This document shows positions 8,166 to 17,956 of a stretch of 52,295 nt of DNA, piece by piece (within the stretch, counting starts at the first letter, position 1; every line of letters begins with the position of its first letter). A program made the translations under genes and the position numbers. This DNA comes from Niastella populi (GTDB lineage: Bacteria > Bacteroidota > Bacteroidia > Chitinophagales > Chitinophagaceae): assembly GCF_002078015.1 (NCBI RefSeq), contig NZ_LWBP01000232.1:1-52295 (forward strand), in the 5' to 3' direction. Under the pieces are notes generated by a model, which did not search any database, had not been told where the DNA came from, and saw only the letters and a list, made by a program, of their open reading frames with translations.

Positions 8166-8550
8166 ACGATGAACGGCAACGCAGAACGCAGAAAGCAGAA
8201 TGCTGAACGCGCAACGCAATACGCAGAACGCAAAACGAGCAACGCTGAGCACAACGCTGAATGTTGAAGGCCCAACGCTGAACGACTGCCTCCGCAATTT
8301 GATCCTCCCGAATAGTCCCTCTCAGTCTGAAAAAGAAAGACGTTGCAGTCCGCGGTATGCGTTGGCTTTTTTACGTCTTTTCGTATCGCTTTTAGGCCTT
8401 TGCGTACCGAAATAAGGTTGCTGTAGCTTCATCTGATTGATTATCAATAATTAAGTTTTAGACTGACGAGGTTTTGACGTAGCCCAAAATTGACGTTTAG
8501 TGCTGTTTATTCGTTTTTTTACAATTCGAAAAACCAAACAGCTGCCATCT
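8166..8550. other. Intergenic region before the first susC
   Basis: No gene is supported in these 385 bases. They contain a heptamer array (8178-8288), an inverted pair AAAGACGT/ACGTCTTT (8336-8343 and 8373-8380) that could form part of a terminator for the regulator gene, a short palindrome ATTGAT-T-ATCAAT (8436-8448), and three TGACG copies (8464, 8475, 8491), two of them as TTGACGT 16 bp apart. The promoter of the sus genes should be here, but no box pair is convincing. Confidence 0.55.
8178..8288. repeat. Degenerate 7-bp tandem repeat (AACGCAG-like)
   Basis: About fifteen units follow the pattern AACGCAG or AACGCTG (AACGCAG, AACGCAG, AAAGCAG, AATGCTG, AACGCGC and so on), with a few indels. 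The array starts 12 bases after the regulator's stop codon. Short frames across it are artefacts of the period. Function is unknown. Confidence 0.7.
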
Positions 8551-11316
8551 ATGCGTCAAAAACGATTGTCTTTGGTTATCCTGTCTAGCCTGATTTTATC
8601 CCCCTTTGTAAAAGCCCAAACAGACAGCACACCACAACCTGTTACCATTGTACCCGGGAGCAATAATTATAATTTGTTGTACCAGGTACAACCCAAAAAA
8701 AATAGTACATCGGCCGTTTCGGAAGTGTTCACACCCGACCTCATTAAAACCAACACCCCCACTTTTGGCGGCTGGCTGGCAGGTCGTGTAGCCGGCTTAC
8801 ATGCTTTTCAAACATCCGGTGAACCGGGTAACGATGATTATTCATTCCTGCTCCGCGGTCAGGCCCCTATGGTGCTGATCGATGGAACGCCGCAAAGTTT
8901 TCCATCCATCAACCCCGAACAGATCGAATCGATCACCATTCTGAAAGATGCGGTGGCCACCGCCATGCTCGGTATGCGTGGCGGAAATGGCGCCATCCTC
9001 ATTACCACCAAAAAAGGCTCGCGCAACGGACAGCATATTGAAGCAAGCGTGCAACATGGTGTTCAAATGCCCACGCAGTTGCCAAAGTTTGTAAATGCAT
9101 ATAAATATGCAACCCTGTACAATGAAGCCCTGGCCAATGATGGACTGGCGCCCCTGTACTCGCAAAGCGACCTGGCCGCCTATCAAAATGGCTCCGATCC
9201 CAAAGAACATCCTGATGTAAACTGGCAGAAGCAGGTGCTGAAGAACACCGCGCCGTTCAGCCGTTACGATGTTTCTATTTCGGGCGGTAACCTGAACACC
9301 CGTTATTTTGTGAACCTCGATTACCTGCACCAGGGTGGATTATTCAAAAAAGAAGGATTCAATACTTATAATACCAATGCCGATTACAAGCGGTATATTT
9401 TAAGATCGAACGTTCAGGTAAACCTGAATAAATTCATCAGCTCATCGCTGAACCTGTTTGGCAGAATTCAGAACACCAACCAGCCGGGCGCCAACACGGC
9501 GTCTATTTTCACCAACTTTTTCAACACACCCAATAATGCGTACCCTGTTTTAAATTCCGATGGCTCACTGGGCGGCAATGCCGATTACCTGACGAACATT
9601 TACGCACAATCAGTGCTTACGGGTTACCGGCCATCGTATGAGCGCGATTTCAAAGTTGATCTTAATGTGAGGGGCAACCTCGATGTAATTGCAAAGGGGT
9701 TGTGGGTAAAAGTGCTCGGTGCGGTAAATGCTTATCAGCGCGAATCGACAAACCGCAGCAAAACATTTGCCGTGTTTAAAGAAACTACCGACAATGCCGG
9801 TCACCCCATGTATACAAAATACGGCATTGCCGGCGACATGGTAAATACAATTACCATCAATAGCCAGAACCGGTTGTTCTATACCGAATTCTCGATGGGG
9901 TATAGTAAAGAATTCAATGGCGCCAGTCATTTGGATGCCATTGTTGTGGCCAGCAATGACAACCGCATGGTGAATAGTGAACTGCCCTTTAATTACAGCG
10001 GAATAAGCGCCAAAGTTTCATACAGCCATAATGATAAATACCTGTTTGAAGCAACGGCAGGGTATAACGGCACCGAACGTTTTCCCAAAAGCAAACGGTA
10101 TGGTTTATTTCCCGCGGTTGGACTGGGCTGGAATATCGCCAGGGAAAATTTCGTAAAAAACAATGTGGAATGGCTGAACGATCTGAAACTGCGTGTATCG
10201 GGCGGCAGAACCGGTAACGCCAACGTAGGATATTATGATTACTACCAGTATTATGTAACCGGCGATGGATATGGATTTGGAAATACCATTCCGCCCGCGG
10301 CCCAAACTGTAACGCTGCAGCAGGGTAGCCTCGCCAACCCCCATATTACCTGGGAAAAAGCCGACAAGATCTCCGCCGGCCTGGAAGCCACCCTGTTCAA
10401 CCGTGCGCTCACTTTCTCTGTAGATTATTTCAACGACAAATATTTCGATCTGGTTCAAACGCCTGCCAGCGGTTCTTCGATGTTGGGAACCGCCTATGCA
10501 CAACAGAATATAGGAACCAACAGGTATAAGGGACTGGAATTGCAGGCAACCTGGCAGCGTGAAAAAGATGGGTTCCATTATTTCATTGCACCGAATGTAA
10601 CCGTGCTGAAGAACAAAGTAGAATATATGGCAGAACCGGCCTGGCCTTATTCATATATGGCGCAAACCGGTAAACCTGTGGGGCAGGCCTATGGTTATGT
10701 AGCCGATGGTTTGTTTAATTCGAAAGATGAAATAACCGCTCATGCCTTCCAGGGCAACAATATTGTGCCCGGCGACATTCGCTATAAAGATCTTAACAAT
10801 GATGGCATCATCGATGGTTTCGATCAGCAACCTATAGGCAATCAACAACCTTTTGTTTTCTATGGCGCCAATGCCGGCATCGGTTATAAAGGACTCAATC
10901 TTACCATGCTGTGGCAGGGTGCGCACAACCGCGATGTACAATTGACCGGCTACCGCGCTTTTCAGAACAATGGCAAAGGCCAGGCTATGGAAATGCATGA
11001 GAACCGCTGGACACCCGGTAATAACAATGCCGGTTACCCGAGGTTATGGGTGGGCAATAACCCAAACAATATGGTCACTTCCTCATACTGGATCCGTTCG
11101 GGCAACTTCCTGCGGTTGAAGAATATAGAGCTCGGTTATGCCATTCCGCAAAAATTGTTGCCCAGGCTGAAGGTCGATCAGGTGCGGTTCTTTATCAATG
11201 CCACGAACCTGGTTACTATTTCAAAGTTGAACGATAGTAATATCGATCCTGAAAATACAACCGGCGTTTACCCGATCATGAAAACCTGCACAGCCGGTGT
11301 TACCATTAAGTTATAG
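8551..11316 (+). CDS. SusC/RagA-family TonB-dependent outer membrane receptor (first)
   Basis: From the ATG at 8551 the protein has 921 residues, beginning with a signal peptide ending in KAQ; the in-frame GTG at 8500 would place 17 residues before it. It has a plug domain (about residues 60-175, with VLIDGTPQSFP, ITILKDAVATAMLGMRGGNGAILITTKKG as a split signature) and then a beta-barrel to the end. It lacks the N-terminal carboxypeptidase-like regulatory domain present in the second SusC and is about 95 residues shorter. In the known family it imports oligosaccharides with its SusD partner, here the gene 29 bp downstream. It is part of a run of four sus genes. Confidence 0.93.
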   Translation: MRQKRLSLVILSSLILSPFVKAQTDSTPQPVTIVPGSNNYNLLYQVQPKKNSTSAVSEVFTPDLIKTNTPTFGGWLAGRVAGLHAFQTSGEPGNDDYSFLLRGQAPMVLIDGTPQSFPSINPEQIESITILKDAVATAMLGMRGGNGAILITTKKGSRNGQHIEASVQHGVQMPTQLPKFVNAYKYATLYNEALANDGLAPLYSQSDLAAYQNGSDPKEHPDVNWQKQVLKNTAPFSRYDVSISGGNLNTRYFVNLDYLHQGGLFKKEGFNTYNTNADYKRYILRSNVQVNLNKFISSSLNLFGRIQNTNQPGANTASIFTNFFNTPNNAYPVLNSDGSLGGNADYLTNIYAQSVLTGYRPSYERDFKVDLNVRGNLDVIAKGLWVKVLGAVNAYQRESTNRSKTFAVFKETTDNAGHPMYTKYGIAGDMVNTITINSQNRLFYTEFSMGYSKEFNGASHLDAIVVASNDNRMVNSELPFNYSGISAKVSYSHNDKYLFEATAGYNGTERFPKSKRYGLFPAVGLGWNIARENFVKNNVEWLNDLKLRVSGGRTGNANVGYYDYYQYYVTGDGYGFGNTIPPAAQTVTLQQGSLANPHITWEKADKISAGLEATLFNRALTFSVDYFNDKYFDLVQTPASGSSMLGTAYAQQNIGTNRYKGLELQATWQREKDGFHYFIAPNVTVLKNKVEYMAEPAWPYSYMAQTGKPVGQAYGYVADGLFNSKDEITAHAFQGNNIVPGDIRYKDLNNDGIIDGFDQQPIGNQQPFVFYGANAGIGYKGLNLTMLWQGAHNRDVQLTGYRAFQNNGKGQAMEMHENRWTPGNNNAGYPRLWVGNNPNNMVTSSYWIRSGNFLRLKNIELGYAIPQKLLPRLKVDQVRFFINATNLVTISKLNDSNIDPENTTGVYPIMKTCTAGVTIKL

Positions 11317-11345
11317 ACCCAATTGAACTATTTAAAACGACTTGT

Positions 11346-13028
11346 ATGCATCTGAAAAATATAATAATAGTAAGTGCGGTTGTGTTGTTGGTGGCCGGTT
11401 GTAAGAAAATGAACAACGGTCCCCAGGAGTTTTATACAGAAGAATACGTGTTTGACCCCCTCGACAAGAACGGGCTGGCCGCCCAGCAGGCGCTGGCCAA
11501 TTTATATACCAGCATGCCAACGGGTTTTAACCGTATCGGCGGCGATGTGTTGGAAACAGCTACCGATGACGCTATTCCCTCACGCAATGGTACAACCATA
11601 CAACTGCTCATCAATAGCAATATCACCAACAGCAACAATCCTGAAGCGGCGTGGACGAAGAACTATGAAGGTATTCGCAAAGCAAACCTGTTTCTACGCA
11701 ACGTAGATGTAGTACCCAAGCCGGCCGAGGTGATCATCTGGAAAGCCGAAGCCCGCTTTTTACGTGCCTATTTTTATTTTGAATTGCTGAAGCGCTACGG
11801 TGGTGTGCCCATTGTCGGCGATACTGTTTTCAGTACCACCGACAGAATTCAACTAAAGCGCAACACCTTTGAACAATGCGTGAATTACATAGTGGCGGAA
11901 TGCGATGCTGTAAAGGGAATGCTGCGCGCTGAACCTATAGCGTCAAATGATTTCGGCAAAGCATCGCGGGGCGCAGCCCTCGCATTGAAAGCAAGGACCC
12001 TGTTATACGCGGCCAGCCCGTTATACAATGGCGGGGTACCTGCCGGCGCCAGCGGTGAACAAAGGGAGTTGATGGGATATGCCGCTTATGACGTTGAACG
12101 CTGGAACAAAGCTGCCATAGCTGCCAATGATCTGCTGGCGTTGAATGTATATCCGCTTGAAACTGCATACAACAACGTATTTATACACAGAAGGAATAAC
12201 GAAGTTATTCTCTCGTACCTCCGCGGAACGACCACCGATGTGGAAACCAATAACGGCCCGGTGGGGTACAGCGAAGGCGGTACGGGGTATGGACAAACCA
12301 GTCCCACCCAGGACCTGGTAAATGCGTTTGGCATGAACAACGGAAAATTCATCGACGAAGCCGGTTCAAACTATAACCCTGCCGCTCCCTATACCAACCG
12401 CGATCCGCGTTTGGCCCTTACAGTATTTACCAATGGCGCGCAATGGCTGAACCGCGCGGTTCAAACTTATGAAGGCGGGCTCGACAAACCAGGTTTTAAC
12501 GCCCAACAAACCAGAACGGGTTATTACATGAGAAAATTCATGGGCAACTTCAGCACGGCTACAGCCTACACCGCGCAGAATCACAATTTCGTTTTGTTCC
12601 GTTCTGCGGAAGTGATGCTGAACTATGCCGAAGCATTGAATGAGTATTCAGGTCCCGTACAATTTGTATACAACCAGCTGATCAATTTGCGTAAACGTGC
12701 CGGCATAGCTGCCGGTGCAGATGCCAGATATGGCCTTAGCGCAACACTATCAAAAGACAGTATGCGTATTGTAATTCAAAACGAGCGCCGCGTTGAAATG
12801 GCGTTTGAAGAGCAACGCTACTGGGACCTTCGCCGTTGGAAAACAGCTGAACAGGAATTGAATAAGAACCTTGGAGGAATGAAGATCACAAACAATAACG
12901 GCGTGTTCACCTATCAGCCGGTAACCGCCGGAGCCATCGTGTTCACCGCACCAAAAATGTATTTCTATCCCATTCCACACGATGAAATCACTAAAAATCC
13001 CCTTCTTATCCAAAACTACGGTTGGTAA
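11346..13028 (+). CDS. SusD/RagB-family nutrient-binding lipoprotein (first)
   Basis: This 560-aa protein starts with a lipoprotein signal peptide (lipobox VAGC, Cys19). The SusD fold follows, with the helical TPR-like segments around KAEARFLRAYFYFELLKRYG and the conserved C-terminal block NERRVEMAFEEQRYWDLRRW. SusD proteins sit on the outer surface and cap the SusC barrel, binding glycan and passing it in. It pairs with the SusC-type gene just upstream (29-bp gap) and is followed by the second SusC after 21 bp, so all four genes are probably one transcript. Confidence 0.93.
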   Translation: MHLKNIIIVSAVVLLVAGCKKMNNGPQEFYTEEYVFDPLDKNGLAAQQALANLYTSMPTGFNRIGGDVLETATDDAIPSRNGTTIQLLINSNITNSNNPEAAWTKNYEGIRKANLFLRNVDVVPKPAEVIIWKAEARFLRAYFYFELLKRYGGVPIVGDTVFSTTDRIQLKRNTFEQCVNYIVAECDAVKGMLRAEPIASNDFGKASRGAALALKARTLLYAASPLYNGGVPAGASGEQRELMGYAAYDVERWNKAAIAANDLLALNVYPLETAYNNVFIHRRNNEVILSYLRGTTTDVETNNGPVGYSEGGTGYGQTSPTQDLVNAFGMNNGKFIDEAGSNYNPAAPYTNRDPRLALTVFTNGAQWLNRAVQTYEGGLDKPGFNAQQTRTGYYMRKFMGNFSTATAYTAQNHNFVLFRSAEVMLNYAEALNEYSGPVQFVYNQLINLRKRAGIAAGADARYGLSATLSKDSMRIVIQNERRVEMAFEEQRYWDLRRWKTAEQELNKNLGGMKITNNNGVFTYQPVTAGAIVFTAPKMYFYPIPHDEITKNPLLIQNYGW

Positions 13029-13049
13029 TAACCGCTCAATAACTGTTAT

Positions 13050-16000
13050 ATGAAAAGATCAGCACTCCTCATAATATGTATATTCCTCGCGGGCCGCTTA
13101 CTGGCGCAAACCCAAACAATAACGGGGAAGGTCACTACCAGTACCGGTGAAGCTATTGCCGGTGTAACCATTTACGAAAAAGACGTACCCAACTCGGGTG
13201 CCGTATCTGACCGCAACGGCATCTTCAAACTCGACCTGCGTGGCAAGGGTATTCTCATCGTTCAATCGATGGGCTTTTTGCAGAAAGAAGTTCAGGTGGG
13301 CGGCAAAACAGAAATAGATGTTCAGTTAGCAATAGATGCCAAAGGATTGGAAGATGTGGTGGTAATTGGTTACGGGCAAAAAAAGAAGATTACCAATACC
13401 GGAGCGGTAAGCGCCATCGGCGGTGCCGAAATTCGCGAAACGCCAACCGCCAGTTTGCAGAACGCACTGGCCGGCCGCGTAACCGGTTTTACTACTCAAC
13501 AACGAAGCGGTAAACCGGGGTCAGATGGCGCCAATATGCTGATCCGTGGTTTAAGCACAATGTCGGGCAACGGTGCGCCGCTGGTAATCGTAGATGACCT
13601 CGAATTTGCCGGCAACATTTCAGAGATAGATGCCGACCAGGTTGAAAGTATATCTATCTTGAAGGACGCTTCTACCACTGCCATCTATGGTATCAAAGGC
13701 GCCAACGGGGTAATTGTGATCACTACCCGCAGAGGTAAGAACGGCCGCCCCCAGATCACCCTTCGTTCTGAGGCAGCCGGCCAACGGCCTACTTATTTGC
13801 CCGATTACCTTGGCTCATACGACGTAGCCCGCCTGCGAAACGAAGCGCTTAAGAACGATGGACTGGCCGCGCAATTCACTGAAGAAGATCTGCAAAAATT
13901 CAAAGACGGATCCGACCCATTCGGGCATCCCGATATAGATTGGGCGAAAACATTGTTGCGTCCCTTTTCCATGCAAACCTATAACAACCTGAATATTTCG
14001 GGCGGAACCGAAAAAGCGAAATACTTTATCTCTGCCGGTTATTTATGGCAAAACGGGATGGTAAAGGATTTTACGGTAGATGAAGACCTGAACAGCAATT
14101 ATTATTATAAACGTTACAATTTCCGGTCGAACCTTGATTTCAATGCGACGAAATCGCTTACCTTAAACGTTGACCTGTCGGGCAATTTTGCCAATCGCAA
14201 TGAACCGAATATCGGTGGCCGCAACGCCCGCAACAACGTGTTCTTCGAGATCAGCGATTACACGCAATTGCCGCCATTTGCCTATAACCCTTATAATCCC
14301 GATGGCTCGTATGGCGCTAACCCTACCGTTGGCAGTTATTCAAACAGTATCATCGGCCGTTTTGCCCTCGGTGGTTATAACAGGTCGTATGATAATACCA
14401 TTACCACCAATTTACGCGCAACACAAAAACTCGATTTTCTTGTTCGCGGTTTATCGGTAAAAGGAATTATCGGCTATAATGCCATGACGCGCTTCTGGCG
14501 CAGTATGACAAGAACTTCTTTCCCTGCATATAAATACGATGCGGCAGCCGACACCTATTCACCTTTTGATCCCAACGTATTCAGGGTTGAAAAACTGAAC
14601 CTCGGTTATGTTACCGATGCAAACAACAGCGCCAAAAAGCTGAACCTGCAGGCTGCCATCAACTATGACCGTACGATCAACGGTCATCACGTATATGCAC
14701 TGGCATTGTTCAACCAAACCAGCGATAACAGGGGCGCCGATGAACCGGTTTATTTCCGTGGTTATGCATTCCGCGCTGGTTACGATTTTCACCAGAAATA
14801 CCTGTTTGAACTGAATGCCGGTTACAATGGCAGCAGCCGCTTTTCATCAGGGAAAAGATATAGCTGGTTCCCCGCTGTTTCAGCAGGCTGGAACGTGGCT
14901 GAAGAAGATTTTATAAAAAATAATGTAAGGTTCCTCGACCTGCTGAAGCTGCGCGTTACCTATGGCATAATGGGAACAGACGCGATCTCTGATGGTTCTG
15001 CATACAGGTATCTGCAGCTCTACAACCGTACCGGTACCTATTCCATCGGTGATGTAAGCACAACCGTTAACGGTATTGTTGAAGGTACCCTTGGTAATGA
15101 TATTACCTGGGAAAAGGAACGTCAGCCCGATTTCGGTATCGACATTCGCATGTTCCGTGGCAAGGTTACATTTACCGCCGATTATTTCAGCCGTTACCGT
15201 TATAATATCATGATCACCCGCGGCAGCGTTCCTACTATTCTTGGAGTTAACCTGCCGCCGGTGAACCTCGGCCGGGTACAGAACAGGGGTTTTGAAGTGG
15301 AAGCAGGTTATAACAACAGCTACCGCAACTTCCGCTATTCGGCAAAAGCGAATATGTCGTATGCAAAGAACAAGGTGCTGTACATGGATGAAGCCATGCC
15401 GGCATATCCCTGGCTGAACCGCACCGGTAATCCGCTGGGCACTATTCCCGGTTACCAGTTCATTGGTTATTATACAGATGATGCCGATGTGGCAGCGAGC
15501 CCAAAACCTGCAGGGTTAACGCCGAAACGCGGCGATCTTAAGTATGCCGACCTCAATAAGGATAATGTGATCGATGTAAATGATCAGCGTATCATGAAAT
15601 ATCCCAACCTGCCCAACACTATTTTGGGTTTTACAGGTTCGGTAGGTTATAAAAGTATCAGCTTCTCTTTCACGCTGCAAAGCGCACTCAACTTTGCGAA
15701 TCGTAAAGTGGCGGAGTCTATCAATCCGTTCGCCAATAACCTGCGCCCGATCCACGCCAATGCATGGCGCCCCGATAACCCCGATCCTGATTTTCCCCGT
15801 CTTACCACTGTGGGCAGCATCAGTAATGCAACCACCTACCCGTCTGACTACTGGTTCCGCCGCAGCGATTACCTGCGTATAAAGACCATTCAGCTCGCTT
15901 ACGACCTGCCAAAGAAAATGGCTGAAAGAATTTCATTGCAGGGCGTAAGAATATACACCAGTGGTTATAACCTGGCTACCTGGATGCTGGTTGACAAGAA

Positions 16001-16097
16001 TATTTACGAGGTAGATCCTGAAACGCCATCAGGTACGGAAGGTGGTGATTACCCTGTGCAGAAAGTGATCAATTTTGGATTACAGGTTACTTTCTGA
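13050..16097 (+). CDS. SusC/RagA-family TonB-dependent outer membrane receptor (second)
   Basis: This 1015-aa protein has a signal peptide (ending LLAQ) and a carboxypeptidase-like regulatory domain (about residues 22-95, with ITGKVTTSTGEAIAGVTI). The junction VVVIGYGQKKK, a plug domain (about 115-230, with SISILKDASTTAIYG) and a 22-strand-type barrel follow. This is the full-length SusC architecture, unlike the first copy. It should work with the SusD homologue 40 bp downstream. Two different SusC/SusD pairs in a row suggest uptake of two sizes or linkages of the same glycan. Confidence 0.94.
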   Translation: MKRSALLIICIFLAGRLLAQTQTITGKVTTSTGEAIAGVTIYEKDVPNSGAVSDRNGIFKLDLRGKGILIVQSMGFLQKEVQVGGKTEIDVQLAIDAKGLEDVVVIGYGQKKKITNTGAVSAIGGAEIRETPTASLQNALAGRVTGFTTQQRSGKPGSDGANMLIRGLSTMSGNGAPLVIVDDLEFAGNISEIDADQVESISILKDASTTAIYGIKGANGVIVITTRRGKNGRPQITLRSEAAGQRPTYLPDYLGSYDVARLRNEALKNDGLAAQFTEEDLQKFKDGSDPFGHPDIDWAKTLLRPFSMQTYNNLNISGGTEKAKYFISAGYLWQNGMVKDFTVDEDLNSNYYYKRYNFRSNLDFNATKSLTLNVDLSGNFANRNEPNIGGRNARNNVFFEISDYTQLPPFAYNPYNPDGSYGANPTVGSYSNSIIGRFALGGYNRSYDNTITTNLRATQKLDFLVRGLSVKGIIGYNAMTRFWRSMTRTSFPAYKYDAAADTYSPFDPNVFRVEKLNLGYVTDANNSAKKLNLQAAINYDRTINGHHVYALALFNQTSDNRGADEPVYFRGYAFRAGYDFHQKYLFELNAGYNGSSRFSSGKRYSWFPAVSAGWNVAEEDFIKNNVRFLDLLKLRVTYGIMGTDAISDGSAYRYLQLYNRTGTYSIGDVSTTVNGIVEGTLGNDITWEKERQPDFGIDIRMFRGKVTFTADYFSRYRYNIMITRGSVPTILGVNLPPVNLGRVQNRGFEVEAGYNNSYRNFRYSAKANMSYAKNKVLYMDEAMPAYPWLNRTGNPLGTIPGYQFIGYYTDDADVAASPKPAGLTPKRGDLKYADLNKDNVIDVNDQRIMKYPNLPNTILGFTGSVGYKSISFSFTLQSALNFANRKVAESINPFANNLRPIHANAWRPDNPDPDFPRLTTVGSISNATTYPSDYWFRRSDYLRIKTIQLAYDLPKKMAERISLQGVRIYTSGYNLATWMLVDKNIYEVDPETPSGTEGGDYPVQKVINFGLQVTF

Positions 16098-16137
16098 TAA
16101 AAAATAATATCGTAGAACTTAAACTAACGAATATACC

Positions 16138-17886
16138 ATGATGAAAAAGATAATGGCAATAATGGCGGGATGTGCGTTCGTTGCATTGTGCAGCTGTGAG
16201 AAGAAAGACCTGCTTGATGCCAAACCCAATACGAATCTGAATGAAGAAACCACTTTCAGTGATAGCGCCCGTACCATAGATTTTCTTTTCGGGATATATG
16301 CCGATATAGGTTTTTCGTTCGGCTACCGGCGTTATACTTATGCCAGTAACATCAGCGCAGGTACAGCCGAAGGCTGCGATGAGGCCGTACACCGCCTGAG
16401 CGGGGCCACCCAGCCTTTTGTGTATTTATTTAATGGAACGCTGAACGCCGTCAATACGGCGCCCTATGAATATATGTGGTGGCGCCCGTGGACCAATATC
16501 CGCCGTGCAAATGTGTTCTTGTCGAAAGTAGATGGCGCACCATTGTCAGATGCTACCAAAACAATGGCAAAAGCCGAGGCCCGTTTTTTACGCGCCTGGT
16601 ATTATTCTATTTTACTGAAGAATTTTGGCGGTATTCCGGTTATAGAGGATAAAGTGTTTGGGCCGGCCGACGACATCAATATGCCCCGCAATTCATACGA
16701 GGATTGCGTAAATTATATCATTGGTGAAATTGAAAAGGCAGCCGATGATTTGCCGGTTGAACATATTTCGCAGAATTTCGGCCGCATAACAAAAGGCGCC
16801 TGTCTTGGTTTGAAATCGCGGGTGTTGTTATGCGCTGCGAGTCCGCTTTTCAATGGCGGTAGCGTTGCTACCGATGAGGCACAAAAAAAAGTGACCTCAT
16901 ACCCTTCATTCGATCAGCAACGCTGGCAAAAGGCCGCCGATGCCGCAAAAGCGGTCATCGATATGGGCTTTTATGCATTGCATGAAGACAATGCCACTGC
17001 GCCCGGTTATGGATTTTCGCGCGTGTTCCTGATCCGTAAGAACCGCGAGTATATTTTACCCGGCATGCAGGGCCCCAATAAAACAATGGAAGGTTTTGCT
17101 TTGCCAAAATCGAGAAATACCGGAACCACGCAAACGGCGCCTTCACAAAACCTGGCCGAAGCGTTTGGGATGATCAACGGAAAGCCGATCACCGATCCGG
17201 CATCAGGTTTTGATCCTAACGATCCGTTTGTAAACCGCGATCCCCGTTTCAATTATACGTTTATCTATAATGGTTCGCTGTGGTACTCATCAACCACAGG
17301 TAACCGCCAGCCGCTGTATACTTATAATGGCGCACCCAATGATGGTTATGGCACCGTGGCCTGGGCAACGGGTTACTGGTGGCGCAAGATGATGGATGAG
17401 AACACGGCACAAAATGCCGGCCCCAATACCGACCGCTGTCTGCCGTTGATCCGTTATGCAGAGATCCTGCTTAACTATGCAGAAGCGGCCAATGAAATGG
17501 GCAACACCGGCATTGCTTATGATCAGCTGAAACTGATCCGTAAACGTGCAGGTATACAACCCGGCGTAGATGGATTGTACGGTGTGGCTGCGGGCCTCGG
17601 CAAAGAAGATATGCGTAAGGTATTACAGAACGAACGCCAGGTTGAACTGGCCTATGAAGATCACCGTTACTGGGATGTACGCCGGTGGAAAATTGCCCAG
17701 GCAACCCAGAACGTGGAAATGAAGGCGATGAAAATAACAAAGACCGGAGCAACGAGCTATACCTATGAAGTAGTACCCATAAACGTCAACGCGAAACATC
17801 AGTTCAATGACGCTTACTACCTGTTTCCAATCATGCAATCAGAACTGGCCAAAAACCCGAATTTGATTCAAAATCCCGGGTACTAA
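16138..17886 (+). CDS. SusD/RagB-family nutrient-binding lipoprotein (second)
   Basis: This 582-aa SusD homologue begins MMKK, with a lipobox LCSC (Cys20); the start could equally be the second ATG at 16141. It has the same helical scaffold as the first copy (KAEARFLRAWYYSILLKNFGG) and the same C-terminal block (NERQVELAYEDHRYWDVRRW), but the two SusD proteins are clearly divergent. An aromatic-rich loop (YWWRKMMDENTAQN) may contribute to glycan binding. A strong terminator follows 6 bp after the stop codon, separating it from the GH5 gene. Confidence 0.93.
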   Translation: MMKKIMAIMAGCAFVALCSCEKKDLLDAKPNTNLNEETTFSDSARTIDFLFGIYADIGFSFGYRRYTYASNISAGTAEGCDEAVHRLSGATQPFVYLFNGTLNAVNTAPYEYMWWRPWTNIRRANVFLSKVDGAPLSDATKTMAKAEARFLRAWYYSILLKNFGGIPVIEDKVFGPADDINMPRNSYEDCVNYIIGEIEKAADDLPVEHISQNFGRITKGACLGLKSRVLLCAASPLFNGGSVATDEAQKKVTSYPSFDQQRWQKAADAAKAVIDMGFYALHEDNATAPGYGFSRVFLIRKNREYILPGMQGPNKTMEGFALPKSRNTGTTQTAPSQNLAEAFGMINGKPITDPASGFDPNDPFVNRDPRFNYTFIYNGSLWYSSTTGNRQPLYTYNGAPNDGYGTVAWATGYWWRKMMDENTAQNAGPNTDRCLPLIRYAEILLNYAEAANEMGNTGIAYDQLKLIRKRAGIQPGVDGLYGVAAGLGKEDMRKVLQNERQVELAYEDHRYWDVRRWKIAQATQNVEMKAMKITKTGATSYTYEVVPINVNAKHQFNDAYYLFPIMQSELAKNPNLIQNPGY

Positions 17887-17892
17887 GCCATT

Positions 17893-17930
17893 GAGTGAGC
17901 CATCCGTCTGCGGGTGGCTTACTCTTTTTT
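17893..17930 (+). terminator. Intrinsic terminator after the second susD
   Basis: A 14-bp stem with two G-T wobble pairs (17893-17906 with 17911-17924) closes a TCTG loop and is followed by six T residues (17925-17930). It lies between the sus genes and the GH5 gene, only 27 bp before the GH5 start. Confidence 0.8.
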
Positions 17931-17956
17931 AGTACGGATAACATCAACAGCAAAAT

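Noticed and set aside
8015-8275. 86-codon minus-strand frame across the heptamer array
   Set aside because: Its repetitive Ser-Ala-Leu-Arg translation is produced by the 7-bp repeat, and it overlaps the HTH of the regulator gene.
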